A stretch of DNA of 64,000 nt from Mycobacterium sp. 852013-51886_SCH5428379 (GCF_001665575.1 NZ_LZSU01000019.1:1-64000), one strand, 5' to 3'; numbered from the stretch's first letter, positions 9,695 to 23,751 are shown. The notes: generated from the sequence alone by a model not told the origin. Numbers and translations: made by a program.

Positions 9695-10320
9695 TCAACC
9701 TAGTGCCTCCACCCAGTTCGACAGCAACGCAGCACCCGCATCCCCGCTCTTCTCCGGATGGAACTGGGTGGCCGACAGTGGACCGTCCTCGACGGCGGCG
9801 AGGAACGGCACCGAATGCGTGGCCCACGTCAGCTTGGCGTCGTCGCCGCCCTGCCACTGCTGCGCGGCATAGGAGTGCACGAAATAGAAACGGGTGTCCG
9901 CGTCGAGGCCGGCGAACAGCGTCGAACCCGCGGGCGCGTCGACCAGGTTCCAACCCATGTGCGGGATGACCGGTGCGTCGAGGCGCACCACCGACCCCGG
10001 CCACTGACCGCAACCGGCGGTCTCCACGCCGAATTCGACGCCGCGCGAGAACAGGATCTGCATGCCGACACACACGCCGAGCACCGGCCGGTTCGCCGCG
10101 ACCCGTTCGGCGACGATCTTGTCGCCGCCGATGTCCCGCAGCCCGGTCATACAGGCTTCGTAGGCACCCACCCCGGGCACGACGAGTCCGTCGGCGTTCA
10201 GTGCCGTGTCGGCGTCGGCGGTCACCTCGACCTGGGCCCCTGTCCGCATCAGCGCCCGCTGGGCCGACCGGAGATTTCCCGAGCCGTAGTCGAGGATGAC
10301 GACCCTCTTGGATGAGGCTG

Positions 10321-10324
<4 letters not shown>
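9695..10324 (-). CDS. hisH: Imidazole glycerol phosphate synthase, glutamine amidotransferase subunit
   Basis: Class I glutaminase that feeds ammonia to HisF. The 209-residue protein has the nucleophile motif [10 protein letters not shown] (C85), the glycine-rich oxyanion region [11 protein letters not shown] and the C-terminal His-Glu pair in [11 protein letters not shown] 10324 overlaps the hisB stop as GTGA. hisF, its partner, is two genes downstream in the same operon. Confidence 0.96.
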
Positions 10325-13426
<3,102 letters not shown>

Positions 13427-13433
13427 GCTGTCC

Positions 13434-13439
13434 ATTGTC
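13434..13439 (-). promoter_or_regulatory. Probable -10 element of the his operon
   Basis: GACAAT on the minus strand lies 7 nt before GTG 13426. The same hexamer at nearly the same distance precedes trpE and ansA. Confidence 0.45.
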
Positions 13440-13470
13440 CCAGAGCAGGCCAAATCGAAATGAGGCCGAC

Positions 13471-13866
13471 ATGAACGCACCGCAATCGAACCTGCCCACG
13501 ATGTTCCCGCAGTGGCTGGACCGTATTCAGATCAAGTACTTCAACCCCGTGATCAGGCCGCTGGCGGGCCGCGTTCCGGGGCTCGCACTGTTCAAACACA
13601 CTGGTAGGAAGTCCGGACGCCGCTTCGAGACGCCGGTGACGGCCTACCGGAAGAACAGCCAGCTGGCGATCGTGCTGGGCCACGGGATGACCGACTGGGC
13701 GCGCAACGCGATCGCCGCCGGCTCGGCCGACGTCGCGCTGTTCCGTGACGAAGTGCACATCGTGAATCCGCGGATCGTGCCCAACGGGCGCGACGTCGCG
13801 GCGCTGCCGTCGTTCGCGAAACGTCAGGCGCGCAATATCGCGGTGTTCGTCGCCGACATTTCTTGA
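13471..13866 (+). CDS. Deazaflavin (F420)-dependent nitroreductase-family protein
   Basis: A 131-residue split-barrel protein of the DUF385/Ddn (FDOR) family. The stretch [25 protein letters not shown] is the typical entry to this fold, with the TGRKSG turn contacting the F420 phosphate; [23 protein letters not shown] follows, as in many FDOR-A members. It sits divergent from hisD and just before a LysE exporter, the same relative place as Rv1598c. ATG 13471 has GAGG about 9 nt upstream. The substrate cannot be read from sequence. Confidence 0.8.
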   Translation: MNAPQSNLPTMFPQWLDRIQIKYFNPVIRPLAGRVPGLALFKHTGRKSGRRFETPVTAYRKNSQLAIVLGHGMTDWARNAIAAGSADVALFRDEVHIVNPRIVPNGRDVAALPSFAKRQARNIAVFVADIS

Positions 13867-13879
13867 CAGAATCTGCGGA

Positions 13880-14518
13880 ATGACCTGGCAGGTGTGGCTC
13901 GCGTTCGTGGGCGCCGCCATCGTGATCGCGGTGTCGCCCGGTGCGGGGGCCGTGCAGTCGATGGCCACGGGACTGACCCACGGCGTGAAGCGCGGTCTCT
14001 GGAGCATCGCCGGCCTCGAAGCCGGCCTGATGCTGCAGTTGGCGCTGGTCTCGCTGGGTCTCGGGGCCGCGGTGGCCAACTCGATCCTGGCCTTCCAGGT
14101 CATCAAGTGGATCGGCGTGGCGTATCTGCTCTACCTGGCGGTGCGACAGTGGCGTGCGGTCCCGGTGAATCTGCGCGAACAGGTCGACCGGACCGTACCC
14201 GGTGGTCGCGCGGCACTGGTCGTGCGCGGCTTCCTCGTCAACGCCACCAACCCGAAGGGTCTGGTGTTCTTTCTGGCCGTGCTGCCGCAGTTCGTCGTCC
14301 CGACGGCGCCGCTGGTGCCGCAGTACCTGGCGATCGGCGTGACGATGGTGGCCGTCGACGTGGTGGTGATGACGCTCTACACCGCGATGTCGGTGCGGCT
14401 GGTGCGCCGACTGAGCTCTCCGCGTCAGCAGACGCTGCTCAACCGGGTGTTCTCCGGGCTGTTCGCGACGGCCGCCGTGGCGCTGTCGCTGGTGCGGCGC
14501 GGACCCGCCGCGGTCTGA
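13880..14518 (+). CDS. LysE/RhtB-family amino-acid exporter
   Basis: A 212-residue inner-membrane protein with six hydrophobic segments and the family pattern of VSPGAGAV in the first segment followed by GLTHGVKRGLWSIAGLEAG. A second conserved block, GFLVNATNPKGLVFFLAVLPQF, is typical of the RhtB subgroup. It likely exports an amino acid or a derivative such as homoserine or threonine by proton exchange, though the substrate is not defined. It begins 13 bp after the F420-type gene and ends directly against the convergent SDR gene (stops at 14518 and 14519). Confidence 0.87.
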   Translation: MTWQVWLAFVGAAIVIAVSPGAGAVQSMATGLTHGVKRGLWSIAGLEAGLMLQLALVSLGLGAAVANSILAFQVIKWIGVAYLLYLAVRQWRAVPVNLREQVDRTVPGGRAALVVRGFLVNATNPKGLVFFLAVLPQFVVPTAPLVPQYLAIGVTMVAVDVVVMTLYTAMSVRLVRRLSSPRQQTLLNRVFSGLFATAAVALSLVRRGPAAV

Positions 14519-15289
14519 TCAGGCCCGGAACGTCACGCCCCCGTCGACGCTGATCGTCTGCGCGGTGATGAAGCTGCCGTCGTCGGAGAGCAGCAGGGCG
14601 CCCAGGGCGGCGATGTCGTCGGGATCGCCGAACCGGGATTTGATCATCTGGCGGGCGCGGGTCTGGTCGACCACACCGTCGGGCATCGGCGTCTCGTCGA
14701 ATTTGTAGTGCCAGATCAGCCCTGGCGCGATCGCGTTGGCGCGGATGCCCTTCGGTCCGTACTTGCGCGCGATGTGGCGCATGAGCGCCAACTCCGCGGC
14801 CTTGCTCATCTGGTAGGCCACCCGGGTGCTCGCGGCGTTGTAGGCGTCGATCGATGCGGTGAACACGATCGCGCCGCCGCCGGCATCGACCATCGCCGGA
14901 ATCGCGTGCTTCGCGCAGATCACGAAGCCGCGGGTGTTGACGCGCATCACCTCGTCGAACACGTCCAGCGGGAGGTCGGTGACCCCGCCCGGCAGGTAGG
15001 CGTCGGCGGTGTTGGCGAAGTTGACGTGGATGCCATCCAGGCGGCCGAAGTTCTCGACCGCCCGGCCGACGATCGCGCGCACCGAGTCCTCGTCGGCACC
15101 GTCGAGGGGCACGCCGAGCACGCGCGTGGCGGTCGGGTCGACCTCGGCGGCGACCCGGGCTGCGAGTGCGGCGTCGAGGTCGCCGACGACCAGCCGGGCT
15201 CCCTCGTCGGCGTAGCGCCGCGCCAGCCCGTTGCCGATGCCGCCGAGTCCGGCGACGATGACGACCTTGTCCGCAAGCAGTCCTGCCAC
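14519..15289 (-). CDS. Short-chain dehydrogenase/reductase
   Basis: Classical SDR of 256 residues. The N-terminal Rossmann motif reads AGLGGIGNG, a variant of TGxxxGxG in which the threonine is replaced by alanine. DLDAA after the second strand suggests NAD rather than NADP. The catalytic segment contains TASIDAY and YQMSKAA, giving Ser, Tyr and Lys, and APGLIWHYKFDETP follows. The usual NNAG motif is NFANT here. GTG 15289 lies 6 nt after CACTAT (15301-15296), so the transcript is probably leaderless. The substrate is not identifiable; similar enzymes act on steroids and other alcohols. Confidence 0.85.
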   Translation of the reverse strand: MAGLLADKVVIVAGLGGIGNGLARRYADEGARLVVGDLDAALAARVAAEVDPTATRVLGVPLDGADEDSVRAIVGRAVENFGRLDGIHVNFANTADAYLPGGVTDLPLDVFDEVMRVNTRGFVICAKHAIPAMVDAGGGAIVFTASIDAYNAASTRVAYQMSKAAELALMRHIARKYGPKGIRANAIAPGLIWHYKFDETPMPDGVVDQTRARQMIKSRFGDPDDIAALGALLLSDDGSFITAQTISVDGGVTFRA

Positions 15290-15295
15290 CGGCCC

Positions 15296-15301
15296 ATAGT
15301 G
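15296..15301 (-). promoter_or_regulatory. Probable -10 element of the SDR gene
   Basis: CACTAT on the minus strand, 6 nt before GTG 15289. Confidence 0.4.
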
Positions 15302-15326
15302 CCGTACCGCGGGGGCGGAAACAGGC

Positions 15327-15361
15327 GTAGCATACCGCTACAGTTCGTAGCAATCTGCTAC
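15327..15361. promoter_or_regulatory. Twin operator upstream of the toxin-antitoxin pair
   Basis: Two copies of GTAGC-N5-GCTAC lie at 15327-15341 and 15347-15361, exactly 20 bp apart centre to centre, so both face the same side of the helix. A TACAGT -10-like hexamer at 15339-15344 lies between and partly inside them, and a GGAGG ribosome-binding site follows at 15364-15368. This is the arrangement expected for autorepression by an antitoxin, inferred from position and symmetry. Confidence 0.75.
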
Positions 15362-15375
15362 ACGGAGGTGTGTCG

Positions 15376-15762
15376 ATGACCAACGTCGCCGATCGAGTGA
15401 CCCGTGTCGCCGCTGATCTCATCGACAGCGCGGCCGCCGAGGGAGCGCGGCAGAGCCGCTCCGCCAAGCAACAGCTCGACCACTGGGCGCGGGTCGGCCG
15501 GGCCGTGTCGAGTCATCACACCGCGGCACGGCGGCGCGTCGAGGCCGCCCTCGCGGGTGACGCCGAGCTGAGCACCCTGAGCCCTGAAGAGGGCATCGTC
15601 TTCAACGCCGAGATCTCGGCGGCCATCGACGAGCAGCTTGCCGCCACCGATTACGGGCGACTGCTCGCTGAACGTGGCGTCACGACCGTTTCGCTCGACG
15701 ACGCAGGGCGGATCGTCGAATATCGGCCGGACGGCACGTCGGTGCTCCTCGGCGAGGAGTGA
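15376..15762 (+). CDS. ParD-like antitoxin of a zeta-type toxin-antitoxin module
   Basis: A 128-residue hydrophilic protein with the start VADRVTRVAADLIDSAAAEGARQSRSAKQQLDHWARVGRAV, which matches the ParD-like antitoxin family: an N-terminal ribbon-helix-helix-type segment with the SRSAKQQLDHW block. The C-terminal half (about residues 75-128), ending in GRIVEYRPDGTSVLLGEE, would be the toxin-binding part. ATG 15376 is chosen over GTG 15370 because GGAGG lies 7 nt upstream. The stop overlaps the toxin start as GTGA. The twin palindrome directly upstream is its likely binding site. Family assignment is from memory of the pattern and is moderately sure. Confidence 0.75.
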   Translation: MTNVADRVTRVAADLIDSAAAEGARQSRSAKQQLDHWARVGRAVSSHHTAARRRVEAALAGDAELSTLSPEEGIVFNAEISAAIDEQLAATDYGRLLAERGVTTVSLDDAGRIVEYRPDGTSVLLGEE

Positions 15763-16343
15763 ACAGGCTCGACCTCGTCGTCGGCTCGAACGGCGCCGGG
15801 AAGTCGACATTCGTCGCATTCACCCTCGCGCCGCTCCTGCCACGCAGCCCGTTCGTGAACGCCGACGAGATCGCCAAACTGCGTTGGCCCTCTGACGCCG
15901 AGGCGCATTCGTACGAGGCCGCACGGGTCGCCGCCGCCACCCGATCCGCGCTCATCGCCGCCGGAACCTCGTTCATCGCCGAGACCGTCTTCTCCCACCC
16001 GTCCAAGCTCGAACTGATCGACGAGGCCCACGCCCACGGATACGTCGTCGTGCTGCACGTGATGGCGATCCCGGAGGATCTCGCCGTCGAACGCGTCCGG
16101 CACCGGGTGAAGGCCGGTGGGCATCAGGTCGCGGAGGAGAAGATCCGCGAGCGGCACCGGCGGCTGTGGGATCTGGTGGCCCGGGGCATCGAGCGCTCGG
16201 ACAGCGCGACGGTCTATGACAACAGCCGGCGCACCGGTCCGGCGATCGTGGCCCGCTTCGCCGGCGGCGAGATCATCGGCTCGCCGCGCTGGACGAACTG
16301 GACCGCCGGGGCGCTGCAGACCCGCTGGCCTACCGCCGGTTAG
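15759..16343 (+). CDS. Zeta-toxin-family P-loop kinase
   Basis: A 194-residue P-loop protein. The Walker A motif GSNGAGKST occupies residues 9-17, followed by FVNADEIAKLRWP with the Asn-Ala-Asp of zeta toxins, and AAGTSFIAETVFSHPSKL where zeta proteins bind substrate. RVRHRVKAGGHQVAEEKIRERHRRLW holds the arginines that contact ATP in this family. Zeta toxins phosphorylate UDP-N-acetylglucosamine and block peptidoglycan synthesis; whether this shorter chromosomal version does so is unproven. It starts at GTG 15759 overlapping the antitoxin stop, and its stop overlaps the nadC stop by 3 bp on the other strand. Confidence 0.8.
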   Translation: MNRLDLVVGSNGAGKSTFVAFTLAPLLPRSPFVNADEIAKLRWPSDAEAHSYEAARVAAATRSALIAAGTSFIAETVFSHPSKLELIDEAHAHGYVVVLHVMAIPEDLAVERVRHRVKAGGHQVAEEKIRERHRRLWDLVARGIERSDSATVYDNSRRTGPAIVARFAGGEIIGSPRWTNWTAGALQTRWPTAG

Positions 16344-17206
16344 ACATCCAGACCGACGTCGAGCACCCGCACCGAATGGGTGAGCGCACCGATCGCCAGA
16401 TAGTCGACCCCGGTGCCGGCGTACTCGGCCGCCGAATCCAGCGTCAGCCCGCCCGACGACTCGAGCTTCACGTGCGGGGCGCGGGCGTCCCGGCGCTGCA
16501 CCGCGATCTGGGTCTGCCACACCGGGAAGTTGTCGAGCAGGATCAACTCGACGTCCTCGCCGAGGATCTCGTCGAGTTGTTCGAGCGAATCCACCTCGAC
16601 CTCGCAGGACAGCCCGGGCGCGGCCGCCCGCACCGCGCGCAGCGCCGGCCCGACACCGCCGGCCGCCGCTACGTGGTTGTCCTTGATCAGGGCCGCGTCG
16701 CCCAGACCCAATCGGTGGTTCTGCCCGCCGCCGACCCGCACGGCGTACTTCTGCAGCAGCCGCAGTCCCGGCAGCGTCTTGCGGGTGTCGCGGATCGCGG
16801 CGTTCGTGCCGGCGACCGCATCCACCCACGCCGCGGTCGCGGTCGCGATACCGGACAGATGGCAGACCAGGTTGAGCATCGTGCGCTCGGCGGTCAGCAG
16901 GCCCTGGGTCGGTCCGTCGAGCGTGAGCAGCGCCTGACCCGGTTCCAGCCGGGCGCCGTCGTCCACCCGCTGGATGACGCGGTATCCGTCGGCGCCGAGC
17001 ACCTCGTCGAGCACCAGTAGCGCGACGTCCACGCCCGCGACCACCCCCGGTTCGCGGGTGATCATGGCCGCCGTGGTGCGGGCGTCGGCGGGCACCGTCG
17101 CCCGGGTGGTGACGTCCGGGCCGTACCGCAGGTCCTCCTCGAGCGCGCGAGAAACGGTGGCCCGCGCCTCGGCCAGTTCCAGCTCCGACAGACCGGTCAA
17201 CAGCAT
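16340..17206 (-). CDS. nadC: Nicotinate-nucleotide pyrophosphorylase (carboxylating)
   Basis: NadC converts quinolinate and PRPP to nicotinate mononucleotide. The 288-residue type II PRTase shows EDLRYGPDVTT near the N-terminus, ERTMLNLVCHLSGIAT, DTRKTLPGLRLLQKYAVRVGGGQNHR with the quinolinate-binding Arg, Lys and His residues, and KDNHV. GGLTLDSAAEYAGTGVDYLAIGALTHS is the phosphate-binding end. Its start overlaps nadB by 10 bp; it is the last gene of the nadA-nadB-nadC operon. Confidence 0.96.
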   Translation of the reverse strand: MLLTGLSELELAEARATVSRALEEDLRYGPDVTTRATVPADARTTAAMITREPGVVAGVDVALLVLDEVLGADGYRVIQRVDDGARLEPGQALLTLDGPTQGLLTAERTMLNLVCHLSGIATATAAWVDAVAGTNAAIRDTRKTLPGLRLLQKYAVRVGGGQNHRLGLGDAALIKDNHVAAAGGVGPALRAVRAAAPGLSCEVEVDSLEQLDEILGEDVELILLDNFPVWQTQIAVQRRDARAPHVKLESSGGLTLDSAAEYAGTGVDYLAIGALTHSVRVLDVGLDV

Positions 17207-18764
17207 GCGCCCGCCCTCACCTTCACCTCGAGCTGATTGTCGGCGATCACCGCGGTGCTGACGGCCTGCACAGGGTCCGCATCAGGGTGGTCGGCCCGGT
17301 GGTGCGACCCCCGCGTCTCGGTGCGCTGCCCGGCGGCGGCGGCGACCGCCCGCGCCGTCAGGGTCAGCGCCGCGTCCTCGACGTCGCTGCGTCCGCGCAG
17401 GGGGCGGCGCGGGGCGGCGTCGAGCAGCTCGGCGAGGGTGTCGAGGCCGTCGCGGTCCCGTACGACCGACGCGTAGCGCGTCATGGCGTCCTGCAGTGCG
17501 GCCCGGGACAGCGCGGGACGGGTCGGGGGGACGACGGAATCCGCGTGCGTCGGACCGGTCGCCGCCGCATGGTCGGCGGCGGCGCGCCCGGCCCGGTCGC
17601 CGACGACCAGACCTTCCAGCAGGCTGTTGGACGCAAGCCGATTGGCGCCGTGCATCCCAGTGCGGGCGACCTCCCCTGCGGCGAACAGACCGGGCAGTTC
17701 GGTGCGACCGGCGGTGTCGGTCACCACGCCGCCGCAGCTGTAGTGCGCGCCCGGGCGGACCGGGATCGGGGTCTGGGCGGGATCGATGCCGGCGCGCAGA
17801 CAGGCCGCGGTCACCGTCGGGAATCGCACCGCGAGATCGGGCAGGTGGCGGGCGTCGAGGTAGACGCACGCGTCGCCGGTGGCCCACAGACGCGCCTCGA
17901 TCGCGGCCGCGACGACGTCGCGGGGCGCGAGATCGCCCATCGGGTGCACTCCGGCGGTCACCGAATCACCCCGGCGGTCGACGAGGTGAGCGCCCTCACC
18001 GCGCAGCGCCTCGGTGATCAGCGGCCGCCGACCGCCGTGTCCGTCGAACAGCATCGTCGGATGGAACTGGATGAATTCGATGTCGCTGATCGGCACACCC
18101 GCGTCGAGCGCCAGCGCGATGCCGTCACCGGTCGATCCCTCCGGGTTGGTGGTGGCGGCGTAGAGGTGACCGAGTCCGCCGGTTGCCAGCACGACCGAGG
18201 GCGCGTGCAGGATGCCGGGCCCGTCGGGGCTGAGCACGAGCACACCGGTGACCGCGGTGTCGTCGCGCAGCACCTGAACGGCGGTGTGGTCGCGCCGGAT
18301 ATCGAGCCGCCGCGCGGCGCCGTCCAGCGCGCGCTGCACCTCCGCACCGGTGGCGTCGCCGCCGGCGTGGATGATGCGTCGGCGGGTGTGCCCGCCTTCG
18401 CGGGTGAGCGCCCAGCGGCCGTCGGCCTCGTCGAAGCGCGCACCGGCGTCGACCAGATCGCGCACCGCCCGGAAACCGTCGGCGGCAATGGAGCGCACCG
18501 CATCCGGGTCGCACAGTCCGCCGCCGGCCGCCACAGTGTCGGCGACGTGGGCCTCGACCGAGTCATCGTCGTCGTGCAGACCGTCGGGCAGCACCACCGC
18601 GATACCGCCCTGGGCGTAGCCGGTCGCGGTCTCGCCGGCCTTGCTGAGTACCACGACCCGCTTGCCGCTGCGGTGTGCGGCCAAGGCGGCGACCAGACCG
18701 GCGACGCCGGTGCCGATGACGACGACGTCAGCGCGCTGCTGCCAGAGGCCTGCGCCGCCGCAGT

Positions 18765-18768
<4 letters not shown>
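17197..18768 (-). CDS. nadB: L-aspartate oxidase
   Basis: FAD enzyme that oxidises aspartate to iminoaspartate for quinolinate synthesis. The 523-residue protein has the FAD fingerprint [17 protein letters not shown], the succinate-dehydrogenase-like [18 protein letters not shown] with the catalytic Arg and His, [10 protein letters not shown], and the C-terminal flavin block [30 protein letters not shown]. Its start ATG 18768 overlaps nadA as ATGA. A helical C-terminal part follows residue 430. Same order as Rv1594-Rv1596. Confidence 0.96.
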
Positions 18769-19787
<1,019 letters not shown>

Positions 19788-19811
19788 CGGTGGCTCCTCG
19801 GTGTCGATCCG

Positions 19812-19834
19812 GTTTTCGACTTACAATCGAAAAC
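19812..19834. promoter_or_regulatory. NrtR operator between nadA and nrtR, with the nrtR -10 element
   Basis: A perfect 8-bp inverted repeat, GTTTTCGA (19812-19819) and TCGAAAAC (19827-19834), is separated by 7 bp. The spacer and first base of the right arm form TACAAT (19822-19827), a -10 hexamer 7 nt before nrtR ATG 19835. The operator therefore covers the nrtR promoter and ends at its start codon, and lies 24 bp from the nadA start codon. Confidence 0.82.
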
Positions 19835-20539
19835 ATGGCTCATCCTAACACCGCCCATGAAGTGCTTGCGGTCGTGTTCCAGGTGCGTGGGTTGGCAACT
19901 TCCGGTGACGCCGCGCAACCTGGACTTCACGTGCTGCTTTGGCAACGCGCCCTGGATCCGGAGCGCGGGCGGTGGTCGCTTCCGGGTGGACGCCTGGGCG
20001 ACGACGAGGACCTCACCACCTCGGTCCGCCGCCAGCTCGCCGAGAAGGTCGATCTGCGTGAGGTGGCCCACCTCGAACAGCTCGCGGTATTCTCCGACCC
20101 CCAGCGTGTGCCCGACACCCGCACCATCGCGTCGACCTTCCTGGGGCTCGTACCCTCCAACGCGACCCCGGCCCTGCCCGCTGACACCCGCTGGCACCCC
20201 GTCGCAGAACTGCCGGAGATGGCGTTCGACCACCGCCCAATGGTCGAACACGCCCACACCAGGTTGGCCGCCAAGCTGTCCTACACCAACATCGGATTCG
20301 CCCTCACTCCAGCCGAATTCGCGCTCTCGTCCCTGCGCGACATCTACGAGGCGGCGCTGGGTTACCAGGTCGACGCCACCAACCTGCAGCGGGTCCTGGA
20401 GCGCAGAGAGGTGATCACCCGCACCGGATCCGTCGCGCGTTCCGGACGCAGCGGAGGCCGTCCACCGGCGCTCTACCGCTTCACCGAATCTCGCTACCGC
20501 GTCACCGACGCGTTCGCCGCGCTGCGCCCGCCCGGGTGA
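19835..20539 (+). CDS. nrtR: Nudix-type transcriptional regulator of NAD synthesis
   Basis: A 234-residue protein with an N-terminal Nudix-like domain and a C-terminal winged helix. The Nudix box at about residues 52-74 reads GRLGDDEDLTTSVRRQLAEK: the spacing is kept but the REUxEE signature is degraded (RQLAEK), so hydrolase activity is unlikely and ligand sensing is expected. The C-terminal NLQRVLERREVITRTGS and SGGRPPALYRF fit the NrtR winged helix. It is the counterpart of Rv1593c; NrtR is the established repressor of de novo NAD genes in M. smegmatis. ATG 19835 directly abuts the operator and is probably the leaderless transcript start. Confidence 0.88.
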   Translation: MAHPNTAHEVLAVVFQVRGLATSGDAAQPGLHVLLWQRALDPERGRWSLPGGRLGDDEDLTTSVRRQLAEKVDLREVAHLEQLAVFSDPQRVPDTRTIASTFLGLVPSNATPALPADTRWHPVAELPEMAFDHRPMVEHAHTRLAAKLSYTNIGFALTPAEFALSSLRDIYEAALGYQVDATNLQRVLERREVITRTGSVARSGRSGGRPPALYRFTESRYRVTDAFAALRPPG

Positions 20540-20569
20540 GTCGGCTGGCTTCTTAACGACTCCTTAAGT

Positions 20570-20575
20570 AACAAT
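20570..20575 (+). promoter_or_regulatory. Probable -10 element of the lipase gene
   Basis: AACAAT lies 6 nt before ATG 20582 and no ribosome-binding site is present, so leaderless initiation is likely. Two CTTAA motifs (near 20552 and 20563) lie just upstream. Confidence 0.4.
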
Positions 20576-20581
20576 GGCCGG

Positions 20582-21934
20582 ATGGACGTGGGCAATGTGG
20601 CACGGGAGACCGGCGCCGAGTGGATCGGCCAGCCGCATCACGAGGACGTTCCCGCAGGTGCCCGCCCATCGGTTCCCGCCAAGGACCCGTTCTACGAGCC
20701 GCCCGCCGGATTCGAACACGCCCGCCCGGGGACGATTCTGCGATCCCGCAACGTCGAATTGGCGTTCATGGGCGTCGTGCGGCAGAAGCTGACCGCGACC
20801 CAGCTGCTCTACCGCACCACCGATTTCAACGGCGACCCGCACGCCACCGTCACCACCGTCGTGGTGCCCACCGAACGCGACCACCGGCGGCCCTGCCCGA
20901 TCGTGTCCTACCAGTGCGCGATCGACGCCGTCGCCGGCCGGTGCTTTCCGTCGTACGCGCTGCGGCGCGGCGCCAAGGCCGTCGGCGCGCTGGCCCAGAT
21001 CGAGTTCCTGCTGATCGCCGCCGCGCTGGCCGAGGGCTGGGCGGTGTCGGTGCCGGACCACGAGGGGGTGCAGGGCATGTGGGGTGCGCCCCACGAACCC
21101 GGCTACCACATCCTCGACGGCGTCCGCGCGGCGATGAACTGCGAACGCCTCAGGCTGTCGGCCGACGCACCGGTGGGTCTGTGGGGGTATTCGGGCGGCG
21201 GCCTGGCAACCGCGTGGGCCGCGGAGACCTGCGGCACCTACGCCCCCGAGCTCAACGTCGTCGGCGCCATCCTGGGCTCGCCCGTCGCCGATCTGGGCCA
21301 TGCGTTCCGCCGCCTCAACGGCAGCGTCTTCTCCGGGCTGCCTGCCATGGTCGTCGCGGCGCTGACGCAGACCTACCCCGACCTCGACCGCGTCATCCAG
21401 GAGCACGCAACCGAAACCGGTAAGGCGATGCTGTTGCGCATCCAGAAGATGACCACCGCCCACGCCGTGTTGCGTTGGGTCGGGATGGACATGGGCAAGC
21501 TGGTGGACCGGCCGCTCGAAGAGATCCTGCAGACCCCCGAGGTGCAGGCGGTGTTCGACCGGATCAAACTCGGTACCGCGATCCCGGCACCGCCGATCCT
21601 GCTGGTCCAGGCGGTGCACGACCGCATCGTGTCGGTCGACGACATCGACGCGCTCGCCGCGACCTACACCGCGGGCGGGGCCAGCGTCACCTACCACCGC
21701 GACATGTTCAGCGAGCACATGCTGCTGCACCCGATGTCCGCGCCGATGACACTGCGCTGGCTGCGCGACCGATTCGCCGGGCGCCCGCTGCGCACCCACA
21801 TCACGCGGACCACCTGGCCGACGCTGCTGAACCCGTCCACCTACCGCGGTATGGCGCGCCTGATGGTCATCACGGCGAAGGTGGCGACGGGACGACGGGT
21901 AGAGCGCCGTCCACTGTCGCTGTTCGATCAGTGA
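20582..21934 (+). CDS. Secretory-lipase-family alpha/beta hydrolase (Rv1592c-like)
   Basis: A 450-residue alpha/beta hydrolase resembling fungal secretory lipases (LIP family). The nucleophile elbow GYSGGG places the serine at residue 204; [11 protein letters not shown] and SEHMLLHP late in the protein supply a likely Asp and His. The early segment [22 protein letters not shown] is the family N-terminal block. I see no convincing signal peptide, so despite the family name the protein may be cytoplasmic or cell-wall associated by another route. It holds the place of Rv1592c next to nrtR. The 3' end overlaps the convergent membrane-protein gene by 65 bp. Confidence 0.85.
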   Translation: MDVGNVARETGAEWIGQPHHEDVPAGARPSVPAKDPFYEPPAGFEHARPGTILRSRNVELAFMGVVRQKLTATQLLYRTTDFNGDPHATVTTVVVPTERDHRRPCPIVSYQCAIDAVAGRCFPSYALRRGAKAVGALAQIEFLLIAAALAEGWAVSVPDHEGVQGMWGAPHEPGYHILDGVRAAMNCERLRLSADAPVGLWGYSGGGLATAWAAETCGTYAPELNVVGAILGSPVADLGHAFRRLNGSVFSGLPAMVVAALTQTYPDLDRVIQEHATETGKAMLLRIQKMTTAHAVLRWVGMDMGKLVDRPLEEILQTPEVQAVFDRIKLGTAIPAPPILLVQAVHDRIVSVDDIDALAATYTAGGASVTYHRDMFSEHMLLHPMSAPMTLRWLRDRFAGRPLRTHITRTTWPTLLNPSTYRGMARLMVITAKVATGRRVERRPLSLFDQ

Positions 21935-22517
21935 GGCCAGTGGGGCGGTAGTCGACCGGCGGCCAGCCGCCCAGGTCGTCGCGGGACGTCGCGACCGCGC
22001 ACAGCCCGTAGACCAACGCCGCGATGCCCGCCGGGAACAGCACGAACGTGATGATCTGCAGCGGCGTGTGCCCGAAGAACACCGCAGGCGCCTCGACGAC
22101 GTAGTGCACCCGGTTCTCCGGATTGATCGGCGCGGCGTCGACGTCGATCGACCCGTACCGCAACCGCACCAGCGCGGCCCCCACCCCGGCCGCTGCGGCC
22201 GCTGCGGTCATACAGCCGGCGGCCAGTGCGGCGGCGAGTACCGGACCGCGGTGCGCGCGCCACTGCCAGACCGCGACCGCGGCGACGGCGGCCAGCGCCA
22301 GCAGCATGCCGGTGAGCAGGAACGCGGCGGTGAAGAAATGGTCGGCCTCGGCGCCGAGATAGGCCCTGACCCGGTCCCCGGACCGCGACAACGCGACCAC
22401 ACCGCGGATCGGCGGGGCCAGCAGCGCCCACAGTGCACCGACGACCGTCCCGGCCAGAGTCAGCGCCGCGACGGTCACCGCGGCGGCGCGGCGATGCGAG
22501 ACCCGCGGCGCGGTCAC
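21870..22517 (-). CDS. DUF2567-type membrane protein (Rv1591-like)
   Basis: A 215-residue membrane protein with four hydrophobic stretches: residues 10-32, about 57-80, 90-112 and 150-175. The extracytoplasmic loop carries [26 protein letters not shown], a pattern seen in mycobacterial DUF2567 proteins. The Pro-rich cytoplasmic tail ends [11 protein letters not shown] 22517 overlaps the bsaP stop as GTGA, so it is the third gene of bioB-bsaP-this. Its function is unknown; membership in the biotin operon suggests, but does not show, a role in biotin or dethiobiotin handling. Confidence 0.75.
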   Translation of the reverse strand: MTAPRVSHRRAAAVTVAALTLAGTVVGALWALLAPPIRGVVALSRSGDRVRAYLGAEADHFFTAAFLLTGMLLALAAVAAVAVWQWRAHRGPVLAAALAAGCMTAAAAAAGVGAALVRLRYGSIDVDAAPINPENRVHYVVEAPAVFFGHTPLQIITFVLFPAGIAALVYGLCAVATSRDDLGGWPPVDYRPTGLTDRTATVDGALPVVPSPPSP

Positions 22518-22741
22518 CGCTGGGTCTCCAGGTCCTTCGAGTCGACGACACCGTGGCGCGAGCACTTCGCCCACCAGCCGTCGGGACGCACCTGGACGAT
22601 CATCCGGCGGCCACAGTCAGCACAGAACCGCGGCGGTTCGAGCCCGAGCTGCGCGGCTGTCGGCACCGCGGTCCCCGCGGACGCGCCGGTGTAGACGTTG
22701 TAGCGGCCCGCGCCGACGGGCGCCGGCAGTTCGTCGACCAT
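22514..22741 (-). CDS. bsaP: Biotin synthase auxiliary protein (Rv1590-like)
   Basis: A 75-residue protein with a rubredoxin-like or zinc-ribbon cysteine set: FCADCG, then KCSRHG about 18 residues later. It lies directly downstream of bioB, whose TAG stop overlaps the alternative GTG start at 22744; ATG 22741 is equally possible. The mycobacterial counterpart was recently shown to be needed by BioB to convert dethiobiotin to biotin. The assignment rests on position, size and the cysteine pattern. Confidence 0.78.
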   Translation of the reverse strand: MVDELPAPVGAGRYNVYTGASAGTAVPTAAQLGLEPPRFCADCGRRMIVQVRPDGWWAKCSRHGVVDSKDLETQR

Positions 22742-22743
22742 CA

Positions 22744-23751
<1,008 letters not shown>

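Noticed and set aside
15651..16829. 392-codon minus-strand frame covering the toxin-antitoxin genes
   Set aside because: It fuses the shadow of the zeta gene with the shadow of nadC; the GTGA overlap, P-loop and operators support the plus-strand genes.
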